Program-made: the position numbers and the translations under genes
Shown here: positions 1 through 9,293 of the stretch, piece by piece
How the letters are laid out: every line of letters begins with the position of its first letter
Position numbering within the stretch: the first letter of the stretch is position 1
Notes under the pieces: model-generated
What the model saw: the letters and a program-made list of their open reading frames with translations, nothing else
Told to the model about the DNA's origin: nothing
Database searches by the model: none
NCBI RefSeq assembly: GCF_009687845.1
Contig: NZ_BLAD01000049.1
Location: 1 to 64,000 of the forward strand
Source of the DNA: Acrocarpospora corrugata
GTDB taxonomy: Bacteria > Actinomycetota > Actinomycetes > Streptosporangiales > Streptosporangiaceae
Length of the DNA: 64,000 nucleotides
Direction: 5' to 3'

Positions 1-333
1 CCTCCACGCACCCCCGACCCCAAGCCGGCTCCGCCCACGACAACGGACGAATCCTGGCCCGACGCCCCCTCAGACGACTTCGACTCCCCCGCCCCACCAC
101 AAGCCCCCCCCAGAGCCGCCACAGGCATCGCCGCCGCCAAATCAGCAGCCCGCGCAGCCTCCCAAGCCGGCCCCCGCCAAACCTGGCCGGACTCCATCCC
201 CCCACGCAAAACGTCCGGCCCCGCCGACGACCCGGACACCTACAACGACAGTGGCGAACTAAGCGGCCTAGCCCTCCTCCAACGAGAACTGGGCGGCCGG
301 GTAATCCAAGAAGTCGACCACTCCCAACCCTGA
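1..333 (+). CDS. dnaX: DNA polymerase III subunit gamma/tau, C-terminal end (partial)
   Basis: The frame is open from base 1 to a TGA at 331-333 and encodes about 110 residues of a 5'-truncated gene. The sequence is proline/alanine-rich and then ends in a short conserved tail, GLALLQRELGGRVIQEVD. That tail resembles the end of actinobacterial DnaX (clamp-loader tau subunit), whose C-terminal region is a disordered linker plus a short conserved motif. Genome context supports this, because dnaX normally lies just upstream of ybaB and recR, which follow 2.7 kb downstream. The ATPase domains lie outside the window. Confidence 0.75.
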   Translation, partial: PPRTPDPKPAPPTTTDESWPDAPSDDFDSPAPPQAPPRAATGIAAAKSAARAASQAGPRQTWPDSIPPRKTSGPADDPDTYNDSGELSGLALLQRELGGRVIQEVDHSQP

Positions 334-826
334 CGGAACGCCCTCCCAGGCAGGTCGAGAACCACGCCACGGTGGGTCGGGTCGGGCGAAGATCGGCCGC
401 TGGTTCCCCTCATCGAAGCGGTACTCGGCGTGCGATTGACGGAACCCTCTCCGGGCGTGGGAGATCTGCGGTGGGGCGGGGTTGCCGACGCACATGTCCG
501 ACGCAGCCATGGACCCCACCGGCGAGTTCGGAGGGGCGGCCGGGTCTGCGGCCAGGAAGGCCGCTTACGCCTCCGCGACCATCTCGGCAGGCGTCTTGAG
601 GGTGGTCATCAGCCCGGACGCGCCCGCGTCCACGACGCCGTTGCGGGCCAGCACCTTCAGCCCGGTGGTCGGCCAGCCCGGTGGTCGGCCAAATGCCGAC
701 CGCGCCACCGCGAGGTGCCCTCCCACCACGAAGATCACACGCCATGTGGGGCGGGGATCCACGGTGGGTTGGGTTGACCGAGCACCCGCTGAGGCGGGGT
801 GAACCACCCACGGTAGGGCGGGTTGG
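334..826. other. Intergenic region with possible degenerate coding remnant
   Basis: No convincing intact gene is seen in these 493 bases. On the minus strand, a short frame (565-807) ends in a sequence reading LARNGVVDAGASGLM, which looks protein-like and vaguely resembles DAK2-type motifs. A second minus-strand frame (268-519) overlaps the dnaX end. A short direct duplication of a GTGGTCGGCC segment occurs near 664-693. This may be a decayed gene, but homology cannot be established by eye. Confidence 0.3.
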
Positions 827-1279
827 TCACGCGGTTCGGATGGAAAGTGCTGTCTTGCGGATTTCCTGCGGCGTGACGACGCCGGATGGGGTCCTGATCG
901 TGATGGCTACGCCCTCGGATACGAGCCAGAAAGCTTCTGAGTCGTTGACATACCCCCGCCAAGGCCCGTTCCGGAACTCCTCCAGATGCCAGGTCCCCGG
1001 GTCGCGCTCGTAGTACTCGCGCAGGAATGCCCGCAGCGCGGCCGGTGTCTTCAACCGAGCCCCCCGCAGAATCGCGATCTTCAGATCCACCTGGGTGGCG
1101 CCGTCGATCTCACGCTCCCAGACCCGGGACACGAACCGCACGTCCTCCCACTCGTAGCGAAAGTCCGAGACCTGTCCGTCCACCGGGACACGCTCGATGA
1201 CGAACCCGTCCAACTCCCCTCCCGATGGAATGATCATCAGCATCACCGCAAGCGCCACCAGCAACCGGCCGACCGCCAC
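827..1279 (-). CDS. Small secreted or membrane-anchored hypothetical protein
   Basis: A 150-residue protein starts with GTG directly behind a strong AGGGGGG ribosome binding site. The start lies 8 nt after the TAG of the upstream GAF regulator gene, so the two are very likely co-transcribed. Residues 1-20 are hydrophobic (VGRLLVALAVMLMIIPSGG) and look like a signal peptide or N-terminal anchor. The rest is a mixed alpha/beta domain with several Trp and charged residues and no cysteines. No family is recognised. Its linkage to a sensor-type regulator suggests an envelope role, but that is inference. Confidence 0.65.
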   Translation of the reverse strand: MAVGRLLVALAVMLMIIPSGGELDGFVIERVPVDGQVSDFRYEWEDVRFVSRVWEREIDGATQVDLKIAILRGARLKTPAALRAFLREYYERDPGTWHLEEFRNGPWRGYVNDSEAFWLVSEGVAITIRTPSGVVTPQEIRKTALSIRTA

Positions 1280-1287
1280 AAGCCCCC

Positions 1288-2718
1288 CTACGCGTCAGCG
1301 CTGAGCCGTACCAGCGCAGCCGCATGGCGGTGATCGTTGACCGACGTGCGGTTGATGATGTGTTCGAGGATCTCGAAGTCGTCATGCCCGGTAGGGGTCT
1401 GCGCGAAGATCCACAGATCGTCGACGGAGCCTTTGGCGAGGAGCTCGGAGCGTACCCGCGCGTCCAGCTCGTCCCGTTCGCGCCGCAACGCGGGCGATTC
1501 CGACCGGGGTAACAGCGGCCCTTGGTACAGGCGCGTGAGCGTGACCAGGTCCCCGCGGGACAGCGCCTCCCGGACGGTCAGCACATCCGCTTCGACCTCT
1601 CCGACCAGCCGATAGGGTTTCGCCGCCACCGCGCCGGACAGCACCGCCCGCAGCCGATGGATCTCCGCCCGGATCGTCACCGGGTTGCCGGCATCCCCGT
1701 ACAGCAGAAAGGACAGCTGGTCGGCCGTGAGACCCCGGGGATGCGAGGCCAGCAGCGCGAGTATCTCCGCGTGCCGCAGCGACAGCGGCACCCGCACGCC
1801 GTCCAGTTCCGCGTGCGGCCGCTCGGTTCCGAGCAGGGTGAGACTGAGCCGAGGCGTGTCCCACACCCCGTACGGCATGATCAGATAAGCGTCCCCAAGC
1901 GACTCCACCCGCGCGGAGCGCCCGTCGGGGAGCACCACCCGATCTCCGCCCACCGGCAGCGTGATCCGCTCTCCGCCGGTCACCGGCACCGCGATGCGCT
2001 CCCCGCCGATGACCCGCCCTGACGGCGTCACCAGCAGCCCGGAAGCCCGCAGCCGCCCTTGGTGCCGGGACCGGATCCGCTCATCAGACTCGCGCATCCG
2101 CAACGCCAGGTGGCTCTCGGCCAGCCGCGCCGCGGCCCCGACCAGCGCGACCGTGGCCGGCGGCAGCGTCTCGGTCGTCCCGCTGATGTCGATGCAGCCG
2201 AGCACCTCCCCGCTGTCGGGGTCGATGATCGGCGACCCGACGCAGGACCAGTGGTGCAGCACCTTGATCAGATGCTCGGCGGAGTACACCGAAGTCGGCC
2301 GCCCGGTCGCCAGCGCGGTTCCGATGCCGTTGGTCCCCACGGCCTCCTCGGACCAGGCGAATCCGTCGGCCAGCCCGATCGTGTCCCCGTGCCGGAGGAC
2401 CTCGCGGTGCCCGTCCCGCCAGAGAATGTGGCCGTCCGCGTCGGTGACCACCATGATGTGCGCGGCCTCGTCGGCGATCTGCAGCAGGGTGTGGTTCAGC
2501 AGCGGCAGCAGCTCGCTGAGCGGGTGCGCCGACCGCGCGTCGCCGATGTCGCCGACGTCGTAGACGAGAGGCGCGGCCCGGACCTCCGGGTGGATGCCCG
2601 CCGCGAGCGAGCGCCGCCAGGACGCGGAGATGACCGTCCGGGGGCTCTCCCCCTGCGGTGCGTTTCCGGACATCACGGCCTCATGCATCCGTCGGAGTCG
2701 CGTTTCCAGCATTGTCAT
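1288..2718 (-). CDS. GAF-domain transcriptional regulator (AcoR-like sensor region)
   Basis: This is a 476-aa regulator. The N-terminal part contains SWRRSLAAGIHPE (33-45) and a GAF-type region with EEAVGTNGIGTALA (124-137), followed by HHWSCVGSPIIDPD, all typical of the AcoR/NorR-type sensor module. There is no AAA+ sigma-54 domain. The C-terminal part (about 330-400) looks like a winged helix with LSLRHAEILALL and EIHRLRAVL segments. Such GAF regulators in actinomycetes often control dehydrogenase genes, but none is adjacent here. The ATG at 2718 was chosen because GGGAAGG lies just upstream; a longer frame back to 3099 would overlap ybaB. It is followed at 8 nt by a small secreted protein gene. 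Confidence 0.8.
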   Translation of the reverse strand: MTMLETRLRRMHEAVMSGNAPQGESPRTVISASWRRSLAAGIHPEVRAAPLVYDVGDIGDARSAHPLSELLPLLNHTLLQIADEAAHIMVVTDADGHILWRDGHREVLRHGDTIGLADGFAWSEEAVGTNGIGTALATGRPTSVYSAEHLIKVLHHWSCVGSPIIDPDSGEVLGCIDISGTTETLPPATVALVGAAARLAESHLALRMRESDERIRSRHQGRLRASGLLVTPSGRVIGGERIAVPVTGGERITLPVGGDRVVLPDGRSARVESLGDAYLIMPYGVWDTPRLSLTLLGTERPHAELDGVRVPLSLRHAEILALLASHPRGLTADQLSFLLYGDAGNPVTIRAEIHRLRAVLSGAVAAKPYRLVGEVEADVLTVREALSRGDLVTLTRLYQGPLLPRSESPALRRERDELDARVRSELLAKGSVDDLWIFAQTPTGHDDFEILEHIINRTSVNDHRHAAALVRLSADA

Positions 2719-3029
2719 CCCCAGCCTTCCCGGACAAGCCTCTGTGGACCGGAAGGGGCTCGCAACCGATTCCGACAATCTCCAGGAGTAACCGGTTGAT
2801 CGCAACCTGTATGCAACGTTCGGCGGGCTAGGTTTGCCGCACCACACCGGGCCGCGGCCGACCTGGTGTGGTTGGGGCCGGGTCTCGGACGCTTGGAGGG
2901 GGGCCGGGATCCGGCCTGGGGCTCCCGCTGGGGAGGAACACGCGCTGTGCGCCAGGTGTTCAGATGAGCCGCGAACACCGTAGGCTCGTCGCGACGGCAT
3001 GTCGCCATCCGGCTGAGGAGCGCACGATT
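2719..3029. promoter_or_regulatory. Divergent promoter region between GAF regulator and ybaB
   Basis: This 311-bp spacer separates the leftward GAF regulator from rightward ybaB-recR. It should hold the promoters of both units. A GAGGAG Shine-Dalgarno at 3015-3020 serves the GTG start of ybaB. Open frames that cross it look like shadows of the flanking genes. No palindromic operator stands out. Confidence 0.5.
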
Positions 3030-3380
3030 GTGAACCCAGGAGATGTGAACCTGCAGCAGTTGCTGGAGCAGGCCCAGCTGGTGCAGCAGCAGCTCGCATC
3101 GGCCCAGCAGGAGCTGAACGAGGCCCAGGTGGAGGGCACCGCGGGCGGCGGCATGGTGGTGGCGGTCGTGAACGGCAGCGGTGAGCTGCTCGAACTCACG
3201 ATCGACCCGAAGGCGATCGACGTGAAGGACCCCCAGGAGACCGCGGAGACCGTCGCCGATCTGGTGATCGCCGCCGTGCGGGACGCGGTCAGGGCCGCCT
3301 CCGAGCTCCAGCAGGAGAAGCTCGGCCCGCTCGCGCAGGGCCTCGGCGGGGGCGGTTTCGGCCAGCTCCCCGGATTCTGA
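3030..3380 (+). CDS. ybaB: YbaB/EbfC-family nucleoid-associated protein
   Basis: A 116-aa protein with the family's hallmarks: a Gln-rich N-terminal helix ([19 protein letters not shown]), then [25 protein letters not shown], and a C-terminal helix ending in [12 protein letters not shown]. YbaB/EbfC proteins form small dimers that bind DNA and are linked to the nucleoid and to recombination. The gene sits 5 nt before recR, the conserved arrangement. The GTG at 3030 has GAGGAG at about 9-nt spacing; an alternative GTG at 3045 would trim five residues. Confidence 0.9.
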   Translation: MNPGDVNLQQLLEQAQLVQQQLASAQQELNEAQVEGTAGGGMVVAVVNGSGELLELTIDPKAIDVKDPQETAETVADLVIAAVRDAVRAASELQQEKLGPLAQGLGGGGFGQLPGF

Positions 3381-3385
3381 CGGTC

Positions 3386-3985
3386 ATGTACGAAGGCGTC
3401 GTCCAGAACCTCATCGACGAACTCGGGCTGCTGCCCGGCGTCGGTCCCAAGAGCGCGCAGCGGATCGCGTTCCATCTGCTCGCGGCCGACCCGGCCGAGG
3501 TGAAGCGGCTGGCGCACGCGCTGCTGGAGGTCAAGGAGAAGGTCCGGTTCTGCCGGGTGTGCGGGAACGTGGCCGCCGAGCAGGACTGCCGGATCTGCCG
3601 TGACCCGCGCCGCGACCCGCAGGTGATCTGCGTGGTGGAGGAGTCCAAGGACGTTATCGCGATCGAGAAGACCCGTGAGTTCCGCGGGCGTTACCACGTG
3701 CTCGGCGGCGCGATCAGCCCGATCGACGGCGTCGGCCCCGACGACCTGCGGATCAGGGAGCTGATGACCCGGCTGGCCGACGGCGCGGTGACGGAGTTGA
3801 TCCTGGCGACCGACCCGAACCTGGAAGGTGAGGCGACGGCGACATATCTCGCTAGGCTCGTCAAGCCCATGGGACTCAGAGTGACACGATTGGCCAGCGG
3901 TCTGCCCGTGGGCGGTGATCTCGAGTATGCCGACGAGGTCACCTTGGGCCGCGCTTTCGAGGGACGGAGGCTGCTGGATGTTTGA
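3386..3985 (+). CDS. recR: Recombination protein RecR
   Basis: A 199-aa protein of normal RecR length. It shows the helix-hairpin-helix [21 protein letters not shown] (12-32), a Cys4 zinc finger (C56, C59, C68, C71), and a Toprim domain with [14 protein letters not shown] and [15 protein letters not shown]. RecR acts with RecF and RecO to load RecA on gapped DNA. It follows ybaB at 5 nt and overlaps the next gene by 8 nt, so it is part of one transcription unit. Confidence 0.97.
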   Translation: MYEGVVQNLIDELGLLPGVGPKSAQRIAFHLLAADPAEVKRLAHALLEVKEKVRFCRVCGNVAAEQDCRICRDPRRDPQVICVVEESKDVIAIEKTREFRGRYHVLGGAISPIDGVGPDDLRIRELMTRLADGAVTELILATDPNLEGEATATYLARLVKPMGLRVTRLASGLPVGGDLEYADEVTLGRAFEGRRLLDV

Positions 3986-4508
3986 CGAGTGGAACGCGCT
4001 GGCCGACCGGGTGTCCGGGCACGCGCAGAACTATCTGGACGGGTTGACCAGGTTGGCCGGCGGCGAGGGCGGGGATGCCATCCTGCCGCTGCTGCTGGTC
4101 GAGGTGGCCCAGGTCAGTCTGGCCGGAACGCAGTTGGCGGCGGTGCAGGACGTGATCCTGCAGGGCAACTTCGAGCCCGCGCTGAGCGAGGACCCGGACA
4201 TAGACCCGTTGCGTACGGCTCTGGCCGCCCGGCTGGGCCCGGTCGACGACTATGCCGAGGTGTTCGATCCGTACAAGGACACGGCGGTCACGCCGTACCG
4301 GCTGTCGGATGACTTGACGGCGGTGGCGGCGGATCTGATTCACGGGTTGCGCCACTATCGGGCCGGGCGTCCGCTTGAGGCGCTGTGGTGGTGGCAGTAC
4401 TCCTACTTCAACACCTGGGGCAATCACGCCGGGGCGGCGCTGCGCGCGCTGCAGGCGCTGGTCGCGCACACCCGGCTTGACGTGGCCGAAGAGACTACCA
4501 CGGTGTGA
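3978..4508 (+). CDS. DUF5063 domain-containing protein
   Basis: A 176-aa soluble protein whose ATG at 3978 overlaps the recR stop by 8 nt, indicating translational coupling. The sequence contains the DUF5063 features: an N-terminal helical part, the central [22 protein letters not shown] region, and a Trp/Tyr-rich [19 protein letters not shown] motif near residue 140. The same gene follows recR and precedes aspartokinase in many actinomycetes. Its biochemical function is unknown; conserved linkage suggests a housekeeping role. Confidence 0.85.
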   Translation: MFDEWNALADRVSGHAQNYLDGLTRLAGGEGGDAILPLLLVEVAQVSLAGTQLAAVQDVILQGNFEPALSEDPDIDPLRTALAARLGPVDDYAEVFDPYKDTAVTPYRLSDDLTAVAADLIHGLRHYRAGRPLEALWWWQYSYFNTWGNHAGAALRALQALVAHTRLDVAEETTTV

Positions 4509-4534
4509 GCTGTCCGGATGGCGGACTAAACCCG

Positions 4535-4562
4535 TTGGCACTGTGAGACGCGCCGTTAGACT
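4535..4562 (+). promoter_or_regulatory. Candidate housekeeping promoter for lysC-asd
   Basis: TTGGCA (4535-4540) and TAGACT (4557-4562) are separated by 16 nt, close to the principal sigma-factor consensus. They sit about 38 nt before the aspartokinase GTG. The predicted transcript would begin near 4569, leaving a short leader with GGGAGA as the ribosome binding site. Assigned by eye only. Confidence 0.45.
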
Positions 4563-4599
4563 GTGAGCTCCACGTCCTGATTCGTACGGGAGACAGCCA

Positions 4600-5874
4600 G
4601 TGGCGCTCGTTGTCCAGAAATATGGTGGTTCGTCCGTTGCCGACGCTGCCTGCATCAAGCGGGTCGCGCAGCGCATCGTGGCGACGAAAAAAGCCGGCAA
4701 CGAAGTCGTCGTGATCGTCTCCGCGATGGGCGACACCACCGACGAGTTGCTGGACCTGGCTCAGCAGGTGTCGCCGCTGCCGCCGGGGCGCGAACTCGAC
4801 ATGCTGCTGACCTCGGGTGAGCGCATCTCGATGGCGCTGCTGGCGATGGCGATCGCCAACCTCGGGCACGAGGCGCGCAGCTTCACCGGCTCGCAGGCGG
4901 GCGTGATCACCGACTCCACGCACGGCAAGGCGCGCATCATCGACGTGACTCCGTCGCGGCTGCGGGAGGCGCTCAGGAACGGCTACATCGCGATCGTGGC
5001 CGGGTTCCAGGGCGTCTCGATGGACACCAAGGACATCACCACCCTCGGCCGCGGTGGCTCGGACACGACGGCGGTCGCGCTGGCCGCGGCCCTGCAGGCG
5101 GACGTCTGCGAGATCTACACCGACGTGGACGGCATCTTCACCGCCGATCCGCGGATCGTGAAGCGGGCCAAGAAGATCCCGTACCTGTCGTACGAGGAGA
5201 CGCTGGAGATGGCCGCCTGCGGGGCGAAGATCCTGCACCTGCGCTGCGTCGAGTACGCGCGCAGGTTCAGCGTCCCGATCCATGTCAGAAGCTCGTTCAG
5301 CACCAGGGAAGGCACCCGGGTCTTCTCCGATCCCAAGACCGAAGGAACCGAGATGGAGCAGCCCATCATCTCCGGCGTCGCGCACGACCGGAGCGAGGCC
5401 AAGATCACTGTGGTCGGGGTGCCGGACAAGGTGGGCGAGGCCGCCGCCATCTTCCGCACACTGGCGGACGCCGGGATCAACATCGACATGATCGTGCAGA
5501 ACGTGTCCGCGGCGGCCACCGGCCGTACCGACATCTCCTTCACGCTGCCGACGGCGGACTCGCAGACCGCGCTGACCGCGCTGAAGAAGATCCAGGACCA
5601 GGTGGTGTTCGAGAGCCTGCTCTTCGACGACCAGATCGGCAAGGTGTCGCTGATCGGCGCGGGCATGCGCTCGCACCCGGGCGTCACCGCCAAGTTCTTC
5701 GGGGCGCTGGCGGACGCCGGGGTGAACATCGAGATGATCTCCACGTCGGAGATCCGGATCTCGGTGATCGTCGGGCAGAACGAGGTGGACGCGGCCGTGA
5801 ACGCGGCGCACTCGGCGTTCGACCTCGACGCCGACCAGGTTGAGGCCGTGGTGTACGGAGGGACCGGACGATGA
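4600..5874 (+). CDS. lysC: Aspartate kinase
   Basis: A 424-aa monofunctional aspartokinase catalysing ATP-dependent phosphorylation of aspartate, the first step to lysine, threonine, methionine and diaminopimelate. The kinase core shows [11 protein letters not shown] (5-15), [12 protein letters not shown] and [16 protein letters not shown]. Two ACT domains follow (about 265-420), including [30 protein letters not shown]. The GTG at 4600 has GGGAGA upstream. The gene overlaps asd by 4 nt (ATGA). An internal ATG at codon 252 could give a separate regulatory subunit, as in corynebacterial LysC. Feedback regulation by Lys/Thr is known for the family. Confidence 0.96.
   Translation: MALVVQKYGGSSVADAACIKRVAQRIVATKKAGNEVVVIVSAMGDTTDELLDLAQQVSPLPPGRELDMLLTSGERISMALLAMAIANLGHEARSFTGSQAGVITDSTHGKARIIDVTPSRLREALRNGYIAIVAGFQGVSMDTKDITTLGRGGSDTTAVALAAALQADVCEIYTDVDGIFTADPRIVKRAKKIPYLSYEETLEMAACGAKILHLRCVEYARRFSVPIHVRSSFSTREGTRVFSDPKTEGTEMEQPIISGVAHDRSEAKITVVGVPDKVGEAAAIFRTLADAGINIDMIVQNVSAAATGRTDISFTLPTADSQTALTALKKIQDQVVFESLLFDDQIGKVSLIGAGMRSHPGVTAKFFGALADAGVNIEMISTSEIRISVIVGQNEVDAAVNAAHSAFDLDADQVEAVVYGGTGR
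5342..5355 (+). promoter_or_regulatory. Internal ribosome binding site and ATG for aspartokinase beta subunit
   Basis: AAGGA at 5342-5346 precedes an in-frame ATG at 5353-5355 (codon 252) by 6 nt. The protein from there begins [17 protein letters not shown], the same place where the Corynebacterium glutamicum LysC beta subunit starts. This supports an alpha2beta2 enzyme produced from overlapping in-frame genes. Confidence 0.6.
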
Positions 5875-6932
5875 CCAAGCCCACTCTTGCCCTGGTCGGG
5901 GCGACCGGTGCCGTCGGCACCGTGATGCGCGAGATCATCTCCTCCCGCGCGGACATCTACGGCGAGATCCGCCTGGTCGCCTCGGCGCGGTCGGCGGGCA
6001 AGCTGCTGCGGGTCCGCGGCGAGGACGTGGCCGTCCAGGCGCTCGCCCCCGAGGTCTTCGACGGCGTCGACATCGCGATCTTCGACGTGCCGGACGAGGT
6101 CTCGGCCGACTGGGTGCCCATCGCGGCCGCCCGCGGCGCGATCGCCATCGACAAGTCCGGCACTTTCCGGATGAACCCCGAGGTTCCGCTGGTCGTCCCT
6201 GAGGTCAACCCGGACGACGCGCGGACCCGCCCGCTCGGCATCGTCTCCACGCCGAACTGCACCACGCTGTCGATGATGGCCGCCATGGGCGCACTCCACG
6301 CGGAGTACAGCTTGCGCGAGCTTGTGGTGGCTTCGTACCAGGCCGTGTCCGGGGCCGGTGTCGCCGGTTCCGCCCGTCTCTATGACGAGGTCGAGGCGCT
6401 GGCGGGTGACCGTACCGTCGGGCAGACCGCCGGTGACGTGCGCAAGGTGCTGCAGAACAAGCTGCAGGGGGAGTCGCCGTTCCCGGCGCCGGTGGCGTTC
6501 AACGTGGTGCCGTGGGCGGGTTCGCTCAAGGAGGGCGGCTGGGCGTCCGAGGAGCTGAAGCTGCGGAACGAGTCGCGCAAGATCCTCGGCATCCCGGATC
6601 TCAAGGTGTCGGCGACCTGTGTGCGGGTGCCGGTGATCACCACGCACTCGCTGGCCGTGCACGCCACGTTCGCCAGTGAGATCACGGTCGCCGACGCGCA
6701 TCGCGTGCTGACGGCCGCGCCCACGGTCGTGCTGATGGACGACCCGGCCAACGGGGTCTACCCGACGCCGATCGACGTCGTCGGGACCGACCCGACGTAC
6801 GTCGGCCGGGTGCGGCAGGCGATCGACTTCCCGAACACGCTCGACCTGTTCGTGTGCGGGGACAACCTGCGCAAGGGCGCGGCCCTGAACGCGGCCGAGA
6901 TCGCCGAGCTGATCGTCGCCACCGAGTTCTGA
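5871..6932 (+). CDS. asd: Aspartate-semialdehyde dehydrogenase
   Basis: A 353-aa enzyme that reduces aspartyl phosphate with NADPH to aspartate semialdehyde. It has the N-terminal nucleotide-binding [10 protein letters not shown] (10-19), the phosphate-binding [20 protein letters not shown] and the catalytic cysteine C130 in STPNCTT. The ATG overlaps the aspartokinase stop (ATGA), so the two genes form one operon. A strong hairpin terminator follows 6 nt after the stop. Confidence 0.96.
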   Translation: MTKPTLALVGATGAVGTVMREIISSRADIYGEIRLVASARSAGKLLRVRGEDVAVQALAPEVFDGVDIAIFDVPDEVSADWVPIAAARGAIAIDKSGTFRMNPEVPLVVPEVNPDDARTRPLGIVSTPNCTTLSMMAAMGALHAEYSLRELVVASYQAVSGAGVAGSARLYDEVEALAGDRTVGQTAGDVRKVLQNKLQGESPFPAPVAFNVVPWAGSLKEGGWASEELKLRNESRKILGIPDLKVSATCVRVPVITTHSLAVHATFASEITVADAHRVLTAAPTVVLMDDPANGVYPTPIDVVGTDPTYVGRVRQAIDFPNTLDLFVCGDNLRKGAALNAAEIAELIVATEF

Positions 6933-6937
6933 TGGGG

Positions 6938-6967
6938 GGCCGGGAACCTCCTCAAAGGTTCCCGGCC
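6938..6967. terminator. Bidirectional hairpin terminator after asd
   Basis: A perfect 12-bp inverted repeat (GGCCGGGAACCT and its complement) with a 6-nt loop lies between the asd stop (6932) and the stop of the convergent secreted-protein gene (6970). There is no long U-tract, which is usual for actinobacteria. Confidence 0.85.
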
Positions 6968-6969
6968 GG

Positions 6970-7614
6970 TCAGCGCAGCAGCAGGTCCCAGTGGTCGGGC
7001 TCGCGGGCGTAGATGTCGTCGTCGGGTGAGCGGTAGAGCTTGGCGCCATCCCCTCGAACACGGTAGAAGCGGTAATTTCGGGTGATATATGAGTCGACGC
7101 ATGAATTGTGTTTGATGTCGACCTTGTAGCCGTTGCCGTGGCTGTAAGCGCCGGGGGCGTGGCCGGTTTCTGTGCCGCCGGTGATGATGATCCGGCAGTG
7201 GCTGTGGCGTTTCAGGTCGATGGTCTTCATCAGCGTGCCGTACCGGATCGAGTGGAGCGAGGTGCAGTACGGACGGTTCTGGTCGGTGCACCTGCCGGAG
7301 GCGTGCCAGCCCAGCCCGGCTCTGGAGATGCGGCGCATGGCGTGGGCGTGGCTGACCCGGATATTGGCCGACCTGCCCCGCCAGGTGCCCTGTCGCAGCC
7401 TGCCCTTCATGGTGGCGATCTTGCTGCGCCGGGCGGTGGCCCGGTGCTCCGTACGCAGTGCCTGGTGTGGCGGCCGGATCTGGACCGAGGACGCCGGGGC
7501 GTGCCGGATCGTTGTCTCGTTGGTGTCCTGGGTGGCCGCGTGGGCCGCGGTCATGGGCAGGGCGGCGGCCATCGTCAGTCCGGCGGCACTCAACCACGTG
7601 ATGTTTAAACGCAC
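6970..7614 (-). CDS. Secreted protein with M15-like (D-Ala-D-Ala peptidase-type) metal-binding motifs
   Basis: A 214-aa protein from a GTG at 7614, with a signal peptide (WLSAAGLTMAAALPMTAAHA). Residues 60-100 are basic. The C-terminal half contains ITGGTETGHAPGAYSHGNGYKVDI. Its H159-x6-D166 spacing matches the first zinc motif of M15/HhH-type peptidoglycan peptidases, and H208 in EPDHWD could be the second ligand region. A related architecture is seen in small actinobacterial secreted proteins. Role inferred: cell-wall peptide or D-amino-acid peptidase. Longer in-frame starts up to 7740 exist, but this one follows a GGGGGATCCGAG purine stretch. Confidence 0.6.
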   Translation of the reverse strand: MRLNITWLSAAGLTMAAALPMTAAHAATQDTNETTIRHAPASSVQIRPPHQALRTEHRATARRSKIATMKGRLRQGTWRGRSANIRVSHAHAMRRISRAGLGWHASGRCTDQNRPYCTSLHSIRYGTLMKTIDLKRHSHCRIIITGGTETGHAPGAYSHGNGYKVDIKHNSCVDSYITRNYRFYRVRGDGAKLYRSPDDDIYAREPDHWDLLLR

Positions 7615-7766
7615 CTCGGATCCCCCGTTACTCTCTGTCATGGGGGAGTTGCCAAAAAGATCAATCCCACCGGGATGCTGTGCCCATCCCTGTGTGACGT
7701 GAGAGTTTGCCCCAGGATGCGCATCATCTGGTGGGTCCATGACCTAACGGGGGCGGGAGCCGTACA

Positions 7767-8444
7767 GTGACCGATGTGCCCGAGCCGCGTGTGAGAGCTT
7801 CCGAGAGGACCCGGGAGCTGATTGTGGAAACCGCCCTGCGGTTGTTCCGGGAGCGGGGGTTCGAGGCGACGACCATGCGGGCGATCGCCGCGGAGGCGAA
7901 TGTTTCGGTGGGGAACGCGTATTACTACTTCGCCTCTAAAGAACAGTTGATTCAGGCGTACTACGACCGGGCGCAGGCGGAGCATGAGGCGGCTTCGGCG
8001 GAGGTGCTGGCGACGGAGGGGGCGTTCGCGGCGCGGCTTTCGGGGGTTTTGTGTGCGTGGGTACGGGTGTCGGAGCCGTACCACGAGTTCGCGGTGAAGT
8101 TCTTCAAGCATGCTGCGGAGCCGAGTAATCCGTTGAATCCGTTCAGTGCGGATTCGGCGCCGGCTCGGGAGTCATCTGTCGCGATTTATCGGCAGGTTGT
8201 GGATGGGTGCACTGATCGGATGGATGCCGAACTTCGGGCGGAGTTGCCGGAGTTGTTGTGGTTGCTGTCGATGGGTGTGGTGTTGTTCTGGGTGCATGAT
8301 CAGTCGGCTGGGTGTGCGCGGACTTATCGGTTGATTGATCGGACGGTGCCGTTGGTCGATCGGCTGGTGGGGTTGTCGTATTTGCCTGGGTTGCGTGGGG
8401 TGACGCGGGACTTTATCGAGGTCGTCCGCGAGCTTCGAGAGTGA
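7767..8444 (+). CDS. TetR-family transcriptional regulator
   Basis: A 225-aa regulator with a GTG start. The N-terminal DNA-binding domain (about 10-60) is typical: RELIVETALRLFRERGFEATTMRAIAAEANVS, then VGNAYYYFASKEQLIQAYY. The C-terminal ligand-binding part is helical and contains PYHEFAVKFFKHAAEPSNPLNPFS, seen in regulators annotated as TetR_C. It is divergent from the secreted M15-like gene across 152 bp. The 3' half uses more T/A at third positions than its neighbours. The effector is unknown. Confidence 0.88.
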   Translation: MTDVPEPRVRASERTRELIVETALRLFRERGFEATTMRAIAAEANVSVGNAYYYFASKEQLIQAYYDRAQAEHEAASAEVLATEGAFAARLSGVLCAWVRVSEPYHEFAVKFFKHAAEPSNPLNPFSADSAPARESSVAIYRQVVDGCTDRMDAELRAELPELLWLLSMGVVLFWVHDQSAGCARTYRLIDRTVPLVDRLVGLSYLPGLRGVTRDFIEVVRELRE

Positions 8445-8492
8445 TGATCCACTTCTCCGGTTACGCTCGGTAGCGGAATCGGGGGAGGTTTC

Positions 8493-9293
8493 GTGGGGTG
8501 GATCGTTGTTTTCACGGTGGGGACCGTTGTGCTGGCCGGGGTAGTGCTGACCTCGCTGCGGCGGAGGGGTCACGAGGATGCCGATGGTGGCGCGGGGCCG
8601 ATCGATTTCGCGGTCAATATCGCGCTTGCGGTGTTTCTGGTGGTTGTGGCGTATGCGGTGGTGTTGTGTCGGGATGCGATTTCGGCGTCCGAGGCGGATG
8701 TGAGTGCGGAGGCGGAGAGTCTGACCGAGCTCTACTGGGCGGCGGCGCCGCTGCCTGGCAGCGCGGAGGTTCGGACCTTGGTTCGCGCGTACACGACGCA
8801 GTCGATCGATCTGGACTGGCCGTTGATGGCCAAACTGGAACTTTCCCCCGTCGCCAGGAAGACACTGGACGAGCTGCGCGCCGCCGTGGTCAAGCTCAAC
8901 CCCGCCAACGAAGGCGAGAACAACCTGCGCACTGAGGCCCTCGCCCGCGCCTCCGAGGTCAGCCACGCCCGCTCCGTCCGCGCCGACGACGCCTCCACTG
9001 AGCTGGAACCCGTCTTCTTCATCTCCATGGTCATCTCAGGGCTTCTGGTGATCGTCCTTCCGTGGACTCTGCGGCAGCGCCCCACCGTCCCTTCGATGAT
9101 CGCCGACCTGGTCCGCATCGCCACGGTGGTCATCGGCATCGTCTTCATCCAGATGATCAGCCATCCGTACGGGGTTGAGGACGCCATCGACCCATCAGCC
9201 CTCCAATCCGCCCAAACCCAGTACAACCAAATCGACAAACAATTCCCCCTCACCTCCCCCGCATCCGCACAACAGCCCCAACCGCCACAGTGA
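8493..9293 (+). CDS. DUF4239-like integral membrane protein
   Basis: A 266-aa protein with a strong GGGGGAGG site before a GTG start. It has four hydrophobic segments in two pairs: residues 2-20 and 38-60, then about 173-190 and 204-224. Between the pairs lies a soluble helical stretch (EADVSAEAESLTELYWAA ... ARKTLDELRAAVVKLNPANEGEN). This two-plus-two layout with the intervening helical domain matches the bestrophin-like DUF4239 family. The C-terminal tail is polar and Pro/Gln-rich. Its last 44 nt overlap the end of the convergent proline-rich gene. Transported substrate unknown. Confidence 0.75.
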   Translation: MGWIVVFTVGTVVLAGVVLTSLRRRGHEDADGGAGPIDFAVNIALAVFLVVVAYAVVLCRDAISASEADVSAEAESLTELYWAAAPLPGSAEVRTLVRAYTTQSIDLDWPLMAKLELSPVARKTLDELRAAVVKLNPANEGENNLRTEALARASEVSHARSVRADDASTELEPVFFISMVISGLLVIVLPWTLRQRPTVPSMIADLVRIATVVIGIVFIQMISHPYGVEDAIDPSALQSAQTQYNQIDKQFPLTSPASAQQPQPPQ

